This document shows positions 10,569-22,700 of a stretch of 64,000 nt of DNA, piece by piece. The translations under genes were made by a program, and so were the position numbers. This stretch comes from Posidonia oceanica (taxonomy: Eukaryota > Streptophyta > Magnoliopsida > Alismatales > Posidoniaceae). Within the stretch, counting starts at the first letter, position 1; each line of letters opens with the position of its first letter. The DNA lies in the NCBI GenBank assembly GCA_037176725.1, contig JAZBRS010000039.1, forward strand, positions 25,642,001 to 25,706,000. The letters are read 5' to 3'. The notes under the pieces were generated by a model. That model saw nothing but the letters and a program-made list of their open reading frames with translations, had not been told where the DNA came from and did not search any database.

Positions 10569-11795
10569 TATTAGGATCGAGTGGCTACTCTAGAGGGGGG
10601 TAAATAGAGTATTTAAAATTTATTAGGAATTTAAACAATTTTAAACATACAATGAGCAATATTCAAATAAATGATCTAAGATAAGCAATTTGAATATTGA
10701 ATTATAACAAGCATAGAAGGAGATAAGAGACAATGAGATATGACACAATTGATATATAGTGGTTCAGCCAACCCGGCCTAGTCCACTCCCAAATCCCCTC
10801 TAGAGTTCCCTTAATTTTATCAACCCAAATACACTTACTTGATGAAGATAAAAGCTTCCTCTGCAAAACCCGTAGAGCCCTTCTCACAGTTAGAGAAGTA
10901 TCCTCCTTGATTACAACAGTCTTACAAGCAGTATCTTTTTTGATCTCTCAACTGAATTATCACTAGTAACCGCTTTTTGGCTAACTTGGGAGTGTTCTCA
11001 CTAAATAGGATGTTTGAGCTTAGCAAAGTGGTAGTACAAGATAGTATAAGTGTTGGTGTGTCTTAGGGGTCCTTGGGGGTCCTATTTATAGGTATAGCAA
11101 GACCCAAAGCTGTGTCTAACGGATAGCTCAACGTTCACAAATGACTAGTATAAACGGTATACCAAAATCAATCGGTCGACTGAAAATATCCAACGTTCGA
11201 CTAAATCGGTATTCCGGTTTGAAATAGTGTTCCAATATTAATCTTAGCAGTAGATCACACTAGTGGTGTACCGGTAGGATTATGTGGTTTAGACACTTTC
11301 CTTCGGTATTCCGATATAGATCGGTATTCTGTTTTGGCTCAACGGTCATATTTAAATGAATATTTTACTGTAGCCCTATATCTCTGGATAACAGTATATC
11401 GATGAGAATCGATTTTCTGTTTCTATCCTAACTTCTAAACCTTTGGGATTTTCTAAGTGTTTTCCTCAGGTTTAGGTATGGATATTTTCCTAATTGTTTT
11501 GGGATGTCTTGGGAGATCTTTTACATCCTTGCTTAGAGTACAATAATGAAGAAAAATTTGTATACAAATTATTACAACATGAATAATATTGTCTTGATCT
11601 TTCTTCTTGTCTTCATGTAGTCTCTGTTGTAGAATTCTCTTTTACATTCCATGCTTTACTTGGTATTCTTCAAGGATTGACTTTCCTCAGATATTCCACC
11701 TATCTTAAAATCAACTGAAGAGTATATCCTCAAGTAATATCATTAGTTCCATTTGTTATCATCAAAATTAAATATATCATAGATATTATGCAACA
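10569..11795 (+). mobile_element. Solo-LTR-like insert, about 1.2 kb, lineage unknown
   Basis: AT-rich sequence that interrupts F's module. Taking TATTAGGATC as a mutated TGTTAGGATC start and GCAACA as the end gives a TG/TA..CA element of 1227 bp. It is flanked by AGAAG (10564-10568) and ACAAG (11796-11800), a 5-bp duplication with one mismatch. A TATTTATA box lies at 11083-11090. No ORF of note. The missing internal region and the single copy suggest a solo LTR from unequal recombination. A non-autonomous element of another class, with a 9-bp duplication (AACGAGAAG/AACAACAAG), is the alternative. Confidence 0.45.
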
Positions 11796-12207
11796 ACAAG
11801 CACGTTAGTCTTGTCTGGTGCCCCTCTTTGCGCGAGTTTGGATTAGCTACCAACTTGTCGCCTGGCATCGCATTTGTATCCTTTTTAGCTTTTCTTTGCA
11901 TCTCATAGCACCACATTGCATTGAATCGCATCACATTGCACAACATGGCATTCGCACGTAGCATACGCATCTACATGCATGCCCCTCTCGACCGGTAGAG
12001 CCACTAGTTGGCTACTGCCCTTGCATCTAGCATCATCACATGGACATCACATGCTAGATAGCTGCATTAGCAATGCACTTCCCATGTATCCCCAGTGGGG
12101 TCACCAACAACATCGCATAAGACCGCATTACACGGCACATATGCCATGCTACTGCATACCATCACACCTGCATCGCATGGCATCGCATCTACTACGTTGC
12201 ATTGTGT

Positions 12208-15142
12208 TGTAATCCTGAGAATCGGATTGTCCATGCATGATGCCAAAGCTCGCATGCACCGATCAGAAGTAGGTTCTCTATATGCGGGTGAATCCGAGGA
12301 GGACACTCGACTCAAAAACATCGAAAAGCAAAGACGAAAGCCAAAGAGAAATAAAGAAAAGACACAAAGTCGCCACCTGATTTATTAAAATGGGGAAATT
12401 AGGAAAATCGTAGAAAGAACGTGCAAGGAAAACCTATGCATTTAAGAAGCATGCGAAAATCAATGCAAATGCGTGACATAAAGTCACTACAGTCCAGAGA
12501 AAGGGCAAGGACTCCTGTTACCTGTGGGGAAGGTGTTAAGCACCCCCGACACGCCCGAGGAATCAGTCTTTCTTAACTGATCCGCAATTGTGGCAAATGT
12601 TGGCATGAAACACCGGTTTATGTTCACCCTAAGGTGGTATGCAAGATGCAATTAATAAACCATGCAAAGCTTAACAAACTTGTTTAAAAGCAATAAAGCC
12701 AAGATAAAGCATTGCAAGCAGGCGATAAGCAAGCGAGAAACAAAACTAAAGCTAAGCAAGTCGAGTAAACAAAACATGGCAGGAGAAGGATGGCTATGTC
12801 CATTGCCTAGATTGTTGCTGGAGTCGTCGGCCATAGGGGCGGCAGTGCTTGTTGCTGGTGGAGCTAGCGACATAGAGCACTCTCCTGCTACCAAAGACAG
12901 TTGCAATCATTGCCAAGGAAAGCTATGCAAAACTTGAAATCGGTGATAAAGTTATAAAGATTGCATGCTATGAGGCAAAACTAGCATAAAAACAAGTCGA
13001 TCAACAAAGCGAGGTGGCGGCAAGCGAGCGGCGTGGCCCATTGCCTGAACTGCAGCCAAGTCATCGCTGTGAGCAGCAACTAAGCTGGTCGCCATTGCTA
13101 GTGGTGCCCAAACCAGTCGTCGGGCTCCTAGGCGACAAGGCCATGCACAGTATTGCCAAGCAGGGATCTTTGCTACTGAAAACAAGGCATGTGGACTATG
13201 CGAAATCAAGAACTAAGCATGCAGAAATACAGATGGCATATCCACGGTCAAAACCATGCAATCACTTTGTAAAAGGCCGATATCGGTCACTAGATACGGC
13301 GGCCTAGAGTCTAGTCGGTGGACTGCTGAAAAATACAGTTGAGTCGCCAGTGTGAACGGTGGCTCAATTAGCAGTCCTAACCAAACTTAAAGGCCAAATC
13401 TAGCACCCAAACCCATGCAGGATTGAAAACTAATGATGCAAACATGCAGAGCAATAAACCACGATGACAAAGAAACAAAAATCAAGCAAAACGGAGGTCC
13501 GAGCAATGAGATACACTGGCACAAAGTCTGACCAGTGGGTTGCTAAAGTTGCAGGTTAGTCGCCGCTTGGAGCGGCGTCACCTCTGCAATTCGGCAGACC
13601 AAACTGCGGACTTTGGAGCCAAATCCCATCCACACACTATGCAAAATTAACAACTAAGCAAGCGAAATTAAAGAGCATTCATTCACAAACACTTAGGAAC
13701 AAACTGCATGCAAAATAACGGCCTGGATCGCCCGGAATGTCGGCCCAAAGATCGGCCGACGGTAGCTAAAGTTGCAAGTCAGTTAGGAGCGGCGCCTGAC
13801 TTGGCAGTCCAGTGGATGGACTTCAACGGCGAACTGCGAGCTCCAGACGATGTGGAAAAGGCTAGGGAGGATCGGAGAACGTCGACGACGTTCCCACGAA
13901 TCCATCCACACCTTCGGTGTGGGAAATGGTGGCTTGTGGCACTCCACCCACCTCCGCCTCTTTGCGCCGCCGCGGCTTGCCAGAGGCCGATTGTGCGAGT
14001 GGCCAATGACCCGACAAACCATTTAGGAGGCTCCGAGGGACTGAGGGCGATGTGAGGGAATGCTCGTGGGCTAAGAAAAGGGACAAGCGTCCCTTTCCTG
14101 CCTCTACCGGTACCTCGCCGGCGTTGCCATGCCTCCTTAGCCGTTGGCACGGCCGAGGGCACAAGAAGGGAAGCAGCCATTACAGCTGCGAAGGGAGGAG
14201 GTCCAGGAATGTTCCCGGACCCTCAAACATGCAATGCGGTGAGAGGAACCACCTCTGAAGCTCGCCAGAGTCGGCAGACAGGGGTTGAAGAAGGCTTGCC
14301 GGTGATGGGTTCAAAGGCAAACAGCGGGCTTAGGAAGGCATGGGATTGCTCAAGGATGCTTGAGATCACACAAGGAAGGTGGGGGAAAGCTCTGGGAGGA
14401 TTGAATTTGCTCTAGTGCTCTCGAAATTGCAAATGTGGTGGTTGCAAAGTGAGTGCGGTGTTTGCAAAGTGAGAAAGGTGATGGGTTCAAGCGGCGGCCT
14501 CGGGGTTTTGTTCAAATGGCTGGTCTCTGGCGCAAGAAAGAAGGCACAGTGAGGGGTGTGAGAATGGGTTCTACGCTGGGAAAGCAAGTGAAGTAAGTGG
14601 CAAGGTGAGGGCAAGTAAGTGTGGTCGAGCGAAGACGAGAAAGTCATCGAAGGCAGGCGGCTGACGAAGGCGGTGGAAGATGCTGTGTCTGGCAAGTGGC
14701 CGGTGAGGAGGTGACCGGTGGCAGGGAAGTTAGTGCGGCTTGGCAGCTAGTGCGTGACCAGGAGTGGGCGAGTAAGTGGCCGAAACGAACGGGCGGTGAG
14801 CGGAGGTAGTGACCGGGAATGGCCGTGGCGGTGAGTTGGGTCGGTGGTTTGAGTTGCAGTCCAGTCGCTGGTTGCAGTGGCGCCTAACTCAGTTGCCACT
14901 TGGAGGCGTGACCAAGTTCAGTCGCCTATGCATGTGGCGCCTAAACGTGCAATTCAGTAAACTAGCCTGCAAATGGGTATGGGCTGGTTTAAGGCTTAGG
15001 TTATGTTTGAAATGGAAAATAGGTGATTTTGGGTAGGTTTTGGGTTTGGAATTGGATGATTCTGAAATGGGCTTTGTTGTGCTACAACGAGCAAATCTCC
15101 AGAAATTCCCCAACAAAAGCTTGTCAAAATGGGGTGTCCACA
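12208..15142 (-). mobile_element. 3' LTR of element A (2935 bp)
   Basis: The plus-strand left end TGTAATCCTGAGAATCGG corresponds to C's TGTAGYGATCCCGATCGG. The right end GGGGTGTCCACA abuts the PPT. The first 400 bp match C's LTR end, including an AGTCGCCACC motif near 12370 and the conserved block. Most of the rest (12600-15000) is poorly conserved and holds only short non-protein-like ORFs. It is half the length of C's LTR. Confidence 0.8.
12503..12573 (-). promoter_or_regulatory. Family-conserved LTR block, A copy
   Basis: GGGCAAGGACTCCTGTTACC, GGGGAAGGTGTTAAGC and ACCCCCGACACGCCCGAGG occur in the same order and spacing as in C and, reversed, in D. GGTG/CACC can pair around TTAAG. Confidence 0.7.
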
Positions 15143-15206
15143 GATGCCCCTCCCTGAGCGAGGTCAAGCGAAGCAAGACCGTGGCTCAGGGTTGACAAGA
15201 CACCCC
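15131..15206 (-). promoter_or_regulatory. PPT within a conserved stem (A)
   Basis: In element sense the PPT is TCAGGGAGGGGCATC (plus 15143-15157). GGGGTGTC (15131-15138) pairs with GACACCCC (15199-15206), and CCCTGAGC (15152-15159) pairs with GCTCAGGG (15184-15191). Same geometry as in D and C. Confidence 0.8.
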
Positions 15207-15654
15207 ACCCGACACTGGTAGGAGCACAGAGGCTAACGACGTGAGTCACTTATTCGACGGATGCACCGAAAATCATGACTCACCGCCGCAAGCTAAATGC
15301 AAATGCAGATGCGAATGCCAATGTTGATGCTGATGAAATGCATGCTAGTGTAGAGTGATGCTAATGCAAGGCGGCAAGTTGGCGGCTAGTCCAGACTTGC
15401 ACAAAAAACGGCACCGGACAAGACTGATGTGCTTGTCATCTGGGCAGTTAGGGCTGCCGGTCCGAAAGGGGAACAGATGCAGCTTATCCTCGCTCGAGGA
15501 AGCAAGCGAATGACAAGAGCCGCTCAAAAGGGGGCAGGATTCCAAGAACGCATGAGGGAAGAGAGGCATCTCCCCCTACCTAACCGGAAGGCAAGCAAGA
15601 AAGCAAGAGAAAGGAGGGCAAGCGGGGCTCCATTCGCCTGGAGCAAAGCCACAC
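15207..15654 (-). other. A 3' UTR between PPT and array
   Basis: Contains the perfect GTGAGTCA/TGACTCAC arm pair (15240-15283), ATGC-rich degenerate sequence and a GACAAG .. CTTGTC hairpin (about 15417-15437). A GGGCAGTTAGGGCTGCC block follows, the family module in reverse orientation. No gene. Confidence 0.55.
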
Positions 15655-16720
15655 AAGGGCTGATCCTCGCACGAGGAAACAGGGAAGGACTTCATGCATC
15701 AAATGGAGTCGAGCAAAGGCTTGTCCTCGCATGAGTAAGCAAGCGGGCCTGACCTCGCACGAGGGAGTAGGCAAGGGACTCCGTGCACCAAACGGAGTCA
15801 CCAAAGGGAGCTTGTCCTCAATCGAGGAAGCAAGCGTGGGGTCTCTGTGCGGACGGAGCCGGGCAAAGGCTTGTCCTCTCACGAGGAAGCAAGCGAGGGA
15901 TTCTGTGCGGACGGAATCTAGGGGGCTCATCGTCACGCATGAGGAAACAAGTGGGCCTGATCCTCACATGAGGAAACAGATAGGGGACTCCGTGCACCAA
16001 ACGGAGTCGCCAAAGGGGGCTTGTCCTCACATGAGGAAGCAAGTGGGGCTGATCCTCGCACGAGGAAACAGACTGGGGACTCCATGCACCAAACGGAGTC
16101 GCCAAAGGGGGCTTGTGCTCGGCTAGGAAAGCAAGTGGGCCTGATCCTTGCACAAGGAAACCGACAGGGGACTTCATTTGCACCAAACAGAGCCGCCAAA
16201 GGCTTGTCCTCGCCCGAGGAAACAAGTGGTCCTGACCTCGCATGAGGAAACAGGTGGGGGACTTCATCCGCACGAAGCGAAGACTAGAGGGGGCTTGTCC
16301 TCGCACGAGGAAGCAAGCGAGCCTGACCTCGCACGAGGAAATAGGTGGGGGACTTCGTCCGCACGGAGTGAAGTCACTAGAGGGGGCTTGTCCTCGCATG
16401 AGGAAGCAAGCGGGGCTGATCGTCGCACGAGGAAACAGGCAGAGGGCTCTATTTGCACGAAGCCGAGGCACGCAAAGGCTTGTCCTCGATCGAGGAACAA
16501 GCGGGCCTGATCCTCGCACGAGGAAACAGGCAAGAACTCTGTCCGCACGGAGGTACGCTAGGGCTTGTCCTCGCACGAAGAAGCAAGCGGGCCTGACCTC
16601 GCACGAGGAAACAGGTAGGGGACTCTGTCCGCACAGAGCTGAGCAAAGGCTTGTCCTCGCATGAGGAAACAAGCAGGCCTGACCTCGCACGAGGAAACAT
16701 CAAGGGGACTTTGTGCACCA
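15655..16720. repeat. Tandem array in A's 3' UTR, roughly 90-bp irregular units
   Basis: CTTGTCCTCGCACGAGG recurs about every 60-150 bp (15811, 15869, 16020, 16204, 16295, 16388, 16480, 16565, 16651). Two inverted-repeat types alternate. The first is CCTCG-CA-CGAGG with variants CCTCA-CA-TGAGG and CCTTG-CA-CAAGG. The second is CTCCGT..ACGGAG with variant CTCTGT..ACAGAG. Both change on the two arms together. Long ORFs on both strands are by-products of the repeats. Confidence 0.85.
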
Positions 16721-16787
16721 AACAGAGTGACGCAAAGAGAAAAGAAAAGGAAAAGAGGAGTGATACCATAGGGTAACAAAAAAGATG

Positions 16788-16815
16788 CCCTTGGTATCAG
16801 GAATGATACCAGGGG
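16788..16815 (-). promoter_or_regulatory. Conserved 3' UTR hairpin, A copy
   Basis: CCCTTGGTATC and GATACCAGGGG flank AGGAAT; one T.G pair. On the element strand the arm next to the array reads CCCTTGG-complementary AAGGGCATC, close to the PPT core. Confidence 0.6.
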
Positions 16816-17216
16816 ATAGCCGAAGTGTCCCTAGCATCGAAAAAAGCGAAGAATGCAGACAAAACTGACGTGTTTGCCAAACAAGTAGTTAAGGGTACTA
16901 GCCTGGAGGTTGATTCGGGCGAAAGCACTTGGTGGCCTGCTTGCTTGCTTTGACGGTGTGGGTCTCTAGAGATTCTGGCATGCAGATTGATTGCGGGGGG
17001 AGCTTTCCTACAGCTCCCTTGTGCTGAGAGTCCTGGTTGTTGCTCCTGGCTCTCTGAAGTACTTGATGCGTCTCCTGCAGCATCCTGGCAGGAACAAATA
17101 TGTAAAGGGCTGGACATGCAACACAATCAGATGGCGTGAAACGTCTTTGTATTGATTGAATTGTGGTTACATGCCTATGGCAGGCCAAAAGATACAGCAT
17201 GATTCAAAAACTGAAC

Positions 17217-18441
17217 AAGCAAGCAACTGCACAGATGCCTTAACTGGTTCGGGCCTTCTTTGATCTTCCAGAGTTAGGGAACAAGGGGGCACTAGGTGGG
17301 ATCTCATTGATGGGCCAGAGTCCCTGCACCTTCGTGACATACTCAGGAGTGCATCTTGAGCCTTTTGCAGCCGCAATGTCAGTCGACTGCACTCCATGCT
17401 GCATCAGGTCAGCTAGCTTTGTTGTAGCGGCAACTAAACTGAGAGGATAGATCCGAGAAGCCTCGAAGCTGTGATATCAACAAAGGCACCCTGCTGGAAG
17501 CCAAATTGTCACATGACCCAGATAGGGTGGTATTCCACACCCTTGGTGAATCCTGGTAGTACAACAAGTCACATGTTGCAGGTGCCAAAGAAGACAGTGA
17601 ATGGCTTAGCTATGGATGGGATGATACGCCAAGTTACTGCATCATCTGTCGCTTTGACAGCTTCTCGTATTCCTCTCAGACGCTCTTGATGGTCTTGGCA
17701 TGGCCACTGTTGCAGTATGTTTCAAAAGCATGCACCTGGGGGCGCAGAATATCCATTTCTAAGTGTGCGGCCAACCAAATCTGTATAAGTGCTCCACAGC
17801 CGTGGAAGTGGCGGCAGTGGTGTGAGACACGGTTCAGTCCGCGATAAGTCTCTGCCAGGACAACTAGTGCCAGGTCAATCTGCCGGGTCACCATAGTGAG
17901 TGCAATCTTAGCAATCTCGATTGCAACCGTCATCCCGCCATGCGTGAAAATCAGCTCGCCTAGGAAGCAAGTGACAAATCCCTAGAGCCATAGCTTATCT
18001 CCGAGTTCAGCACGCTTTTCCACAGTCTCATCAAAGTATGCTAGGCGAAGCATGGGCATGAGCCCGCTGGTGCAGATTAGTCTTTGCTGGCAGCCTTCAA
18101 TAAAGAGCCTAGACAGTTGGCTCAAGACTGCAATGTGCCTGTCGTGCCTTACAAAAACAGTTGGTCCCATGATCTTGGAGAAGCCACAGATCCGGTGTAT
18201 TTCCTCCAGCGTGGGCGTTAGCTCTGTCCTGCCAAAGCGAAATACGTGGTATGCCAGTTTCCAGAACCTTGCCGCAGCGCACAAGAGATGTCGGCTCACT
18301 TCAACATCAGCTACCCTCAGAAGTTTGGACGGAATGCCCCACAGGCACAGCTTCTCATAGTCATCTTCAGTGAGCTTGCCAATCTACTCTCGCAGGGTCT
18401 CGAAGCAATGCATCAGGGTAACTAGAGTGGGGAAACCCATT
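17217..18441 (-). pseudogene. PMD-like ORF of A, broken
   Basis: Homologous along its length to the intact 400-aa ORF of C (48009-49211). The best-preserved stretch (17982-18299) keeps the FRFG..ELTPTLEE..ICGF signature of the plant mobile domain. It is interrupted by a TAG where C-type sequence has Trp (REW to RE-stop, near 18390), another TAG after LWL (near 17980), and at least one frameshift. It lies downstream of pol in the same sense, without introns. PMD proteins of plants (MAIN/MAIL family) act in the nucleus and are known to have been taken up by transposons; its role here is unknown. Confidence 0.65.
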
Positions 18442-19708
18442 GCGTAAGAGGGAGAATGCAGGTAGCTGGTGCAGAATCTTCAGGTACCTACGACGAAGGT
18501 TGTGGTTTATCAGATCATATAGGCATGTAACCACTGGCTGATAAAGGGGGCAAATCCCAATGCTAGTAAAGCAGTTCAAAATGTTCAGCAGCTAGCATTC
18601 AAAATGCAGAGACTAAGCATATTCAAACAAAGGTGATCTGCCTGCACAAGATAGGGCTGGTAGGAGCTCTGGACCAGCGTAGCTCGAAGGAGGTCGATGC
18701 ATGCTTGATAGAAGAGCTATCTCAGTGCCGAGCCAAGTATTGCAGAGCGGAAAGATAAAAGAAAAGGAATGATCGGTGCTGTGGATATATGCATGATTTA
18801 TGATTGATGTGCTGTTGATATATGCATGATTTATGATTGATGTCCTGTGGATACATGCATGATTTATGATTGATGTGCGTAGCCCTCAGCAAATGGAGTG
18901 CTTAGCGCCTACTGTAGAGGAAGAGAGTGGTCCCTGACTCACTAGACTCTACTCAAACTCCTAACTTGTTGGTGGCGCTCTAGAAAGGGTGATGGCGGTG
19001 CTTGGCTGGTGGTGTAGTGAGGACAGGCTCAATGCCAAACTCTCAAGGACCTACACCTACTCTTTTCATTTTTGTTTCTTTTGCCCCCTCATAGGCATGC
19101 AGGTTTCCTGACTTGGAGGTAATGGGCACCTGGTTTGAAGCTGGGGAGCGGCTTGCTAGACAGGGGTGGCTAGGCCCTGTGGGATTTGTAGATTTACCAG
19201 GCGCGAACTTCGACTCCTCTCCAAGGTAAGTTGGAGGGACGAGGCAACGTTGCACGCCTCTATCTCTAGGGCCGACTTCTTTCTTCGCCTTCTATTTGCT
19301 TTCTTTTCTTTTTATGCCCATTCTTAGACATATATTCATTCATAGCTTGCACTCTCGCTCGCACCCTAGCATTTTATCTCCCTCGGGAGGTGTAAGTCCT
19401 AGGGGGTTTGGATATTTCGCCTATTCTTACTGAGTGGTGGCTCCCTCACTAGCTAGCACATCTAAGTAGTGTCAGGTGAGGCAGGGTAGACTCCTTCCAG
19501 AGCAGGCAAGCACTTCCGATTTCATCATCGGGCTGAATGCAATGCATGATTTTTTTGATTTTTGAATGAGATTTTCTTGAAAGGGAAGAAATGCGTGGAG
19601 ATGTACAAATGCATGGGGTGGAGTAGGAGAGATGCATGAAGATGTACAAAGGTGTGAGAATGCAAAGGGCAGGATAGGGGTGAAAGGATCTGCAAAGCGA
19701 GGGTCGAA
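18442..19708 (-). other. Spacer between pol and PMD pseudogene in A
   Basis: No protein-like ORF. Contains three 35-bp direct repeats (18779-18878) around ATATATGCATGATTTATG, and a segment (18890-19500) homologous to C's 49680-50530. That segment includes AGGACCTACACCTA and the CATCTAAGTAGTG motif near the pol end. Confidence 0.6.
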
Positions 19709-22700
19709 CTACTGATAGTACTTCTTGAGGTAGCACGAGTTGACTGGCTTTGACTGCCCAACCTGGTCCATGTCCTCAAGAACTGCTGCACCGCTAGAGA
19801 ATGTCTGCTTGACCACAAAGGGGCTGCGCCAGTTGGGTCGGAATTTGCCTCGATCGTCTGGTAGGTCAATGGCTTGTAGAATGAGATCCCCTGGTTGGAA
19901 GCTTCTGGGCTGAACTTTCTTCAGATATGCTTGCAATCTACGCTCGTCAATCAGGTTTAGCTGGACGTAGCGGTCTTCGACTCATTCTGCCTCTTCCAGC
20001 TCAGCTTCACGTAGGATCCGCAGTGAGGGGATCTCTACTTCCACAGGCAGCACCGCCTCCATGCCGTATGCCAGTGAGTACAGGGTGGCTCCTGTCGAGG
20101 TTCGGATTGATGTCTTGTATGCCTAGAGTGCGTACGAAAGCTTGTCATGCCAGTCCTTGTAGGTTTATGCCATCTTTTTCATTATTTTCACAATATTTTT
20201 GTTGGCAGACTCCACTGCTCCGTTCATCTGCGGTCGACAGGGCGAGGATCTGTGATGCTTGATCTGGAGGTTCTGTAGGTACTCCTCAATCCTCTTGGCA
20301 ATGAAATTCGAGCCGTTATCAGAGATGATTGCATGTGGGACTCCGTACCGGGCGACGATGTTGTTTCTGATAAATTTCTCTATCGCCATGGCTGTGGCTG
20401 CCTTGTAGGAGGTTGCTTCCACCCACTTGGTGAAGTAGTCGATCGCCATCAGAATGTAGCGATGACCATTTGAAGCAGCAGGGTGTATAGCGCCGATGAT
20501 ATCAATCCCCCAGGTGGAGAAGGGCCATGGCGATGACATGTTGTGTAGCTACTGTGGGGGAGCGCGAATGAAGTTACCATGGACCTGGCAATTGCGGCAC
20601 TTACACACAAACTGGCAGCAGTCTGCCTCCATGGTTGACCAGAAGTAGCCTTGGAGCATGATCTTCTTGGCCAACAGCACGCCGTTCATATGCGGGCAGC
20701 AAGTCCCTGCATGTACTTGAAGCATCAGCGTGTCAGCCTTTGTCTTGATCAGGCAGCACAGGAGCATCTGATTGTAGGATCTTCTGTATAGCTGCCCTGC
20801 TCCTAACACATACTTTGACGCCAGATGTGCCAATGTTCTTTTATCTGCTGCAGAGGTGCCAGGCGGGATGCTGCCAGACTCTAGGAAGACCTTGATGTCA
20901 TGGTACCAAGGCTACTCTTCTACTGGATCTACCTCCTCTATGCTCATGCAATGTGCAAGCTGCTCCATGTGGGTAACTGATACATCCACCGCATAGTCTT
21001 CAGCTATGCTGAGCTAGGACGCCATGGTTGCTAGTGCATCTGCATATGTGTTCCTTGCTCTGTTCATGTACGAGAAGCGGATGCTTGCAAATTCTTCTAT
21101 CAGCTTCAGTAGATGTTCGTGATATGGCACAAGCTTTGGATCCTTTGTTCTCCAATCGCCATTCACTTGGGAGATTACTAGCATGGCATCGCCGTGCACA
21201 TGCAGCTTCTGCGCATCATGCTCGAGCGCCACCTTCAATCCCAGGATGCACGCTTCATATTCTACTCCATTGTTGGTGCACTTGAAGGTCAGCTTTCTTG
21301 CACAGGGAATCATCTGTCCTTGCGGCGTTGTCAGCACTGCGCCTATGCCTCAACCCTCCTTGTTGACAGCGCCATCAAAGTACAGCTGCCACTGCTCTTG
21401 GTCTTCAGGGTCCTTCTCATCAGAGTCCTCCATTGCAAAAACGATGTCCTCATCCGGGAACTGCGTCTGGAGAGGTTGGTACTCAGGCAAGGGAAAATCA
21501 GCAAGATGATCTACCATAGCTTGACCCTTCATGGATCTCTGCGTGACGAATGTGATGTCGTACTGAGATAATAACACCTGCCACTTAACGCATCTGCCCA
21601 CCATGGCTAGCTTCTGAAAGAGGAACTTGATGGGGTCATGTCGGCATAGAAGCCGAATTGGATATGCCATCATATAGTGCCTCAATTTCTGCACGGCCTA
21701 GAAGAGAGATAAGCAGGTCTTCTCTATTGTGCTATAGCTGGCTTCGCAATCATTGCATTTCTTACTCAGGTAATAGATGGCACACTCCTTTCTACCGAAT
21801 TCATCATGTTGGCCCAAGACGGCGCCCATGGAATGCTGTGTGGTAGAAAGGTAGAGAAGTAGAGGTCTCCCTGGCATGGGAGGAACCAAAATAGGAGGCT
21901 TGATGAGAAGCTGCTTGATCTTGTCAAAGGCAGTATGGCACTCCTCGCTCCAGTTGATCTGTGCATTCTTCCTCAGGAGCTTGAAAATCGGTTCGCAGAT
22001 AAGCGTGAGCTGCGCGATGAACTGACTGATATATTGTAGACGCCCCAGTAGGCCTCTGACTTGTTTCTCAGTCCTGGGGGGTGGCATGTCTACGATGGCT
22101 TTTGCCTTGCTCAGGTCCACTTCAATCCCCCTCTGGTTGACGATGTAGCCCAGGAGCTTGCCAGATGATACCCCGAATACGCATTTGCTGGGGTTGAGGC
22201 GCAGCTTATACTTCCTCAAGCGATCAAAGAGCTTCTTCAGATAGGCAAGGTGATCCTCGGGCTCTTTGGACTTGGCAATCATATCGTCCACGTAAACCTC
22301 AACTTCTTGGTGCATGAGGTCTTGGAATAATGTGGTCATTGCCCTCTGATAGGTTGCGCTAGCGTTTTTCAGCCCAAACGGCATAACTTTGTAACAGAAG
22401 ACTCCCCAAGGGGTGATAAAGGAGGTTTTCTCCATGTCTTCTTCTGCCATTCTAATCTGGTTATAGCTAGAGAAGCCATCCATAAAAGAGAGCATTTTGT
22501 GCCTTGCAGTGTTGTCGACTAGGACATCAATGTACGGTAGTGGGAAATCGTCCTTGGGACTCGCCTTGTTCATGTCCCTATAGTCGATGCACATGCGGAC
22601 TCGACCATCTTTCTTGGGCACTGGCACAACATTTGCAAGCCATTCAGGGTAAAGGATGACTTTCAAAAAGCTGACATTGTGCTGCTTCATGATCTCTTCT

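Larger units (their letters stand above)
9461..12207 (+). mobile_element. Element F: host 3' UTR fragment of an older Tat element
   Basis: Sequence flanking D on the right and A on the left has the plus-sense 3' UTR plan of the family: tandem array, hairpin (10373-10402), GGCTGGCAGCCCTAACTGC modules, CATTG-rich tail. A solo-LTR-like insert splits it at 10569-11795. The order of blocks matches D's 3575-4480, which shows that the two sides of the insert were once joined. F's PPT and LTR are not in view and should lie beyond the far end of A. Confidence 0.65.

Noticed and set aside
15240..15283. TGAGTCA as a bZIP/AP-1 regulatory site
   Set aside because: It is part of an inverted pair in the 3' UTR near the PPT; no evidence for promoter function there.
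15429..16769. Overlapping ORFs on both strands up to 290 aa
   Set aside because: They translate A's tandem array and are not conserved as protein in the other elements.
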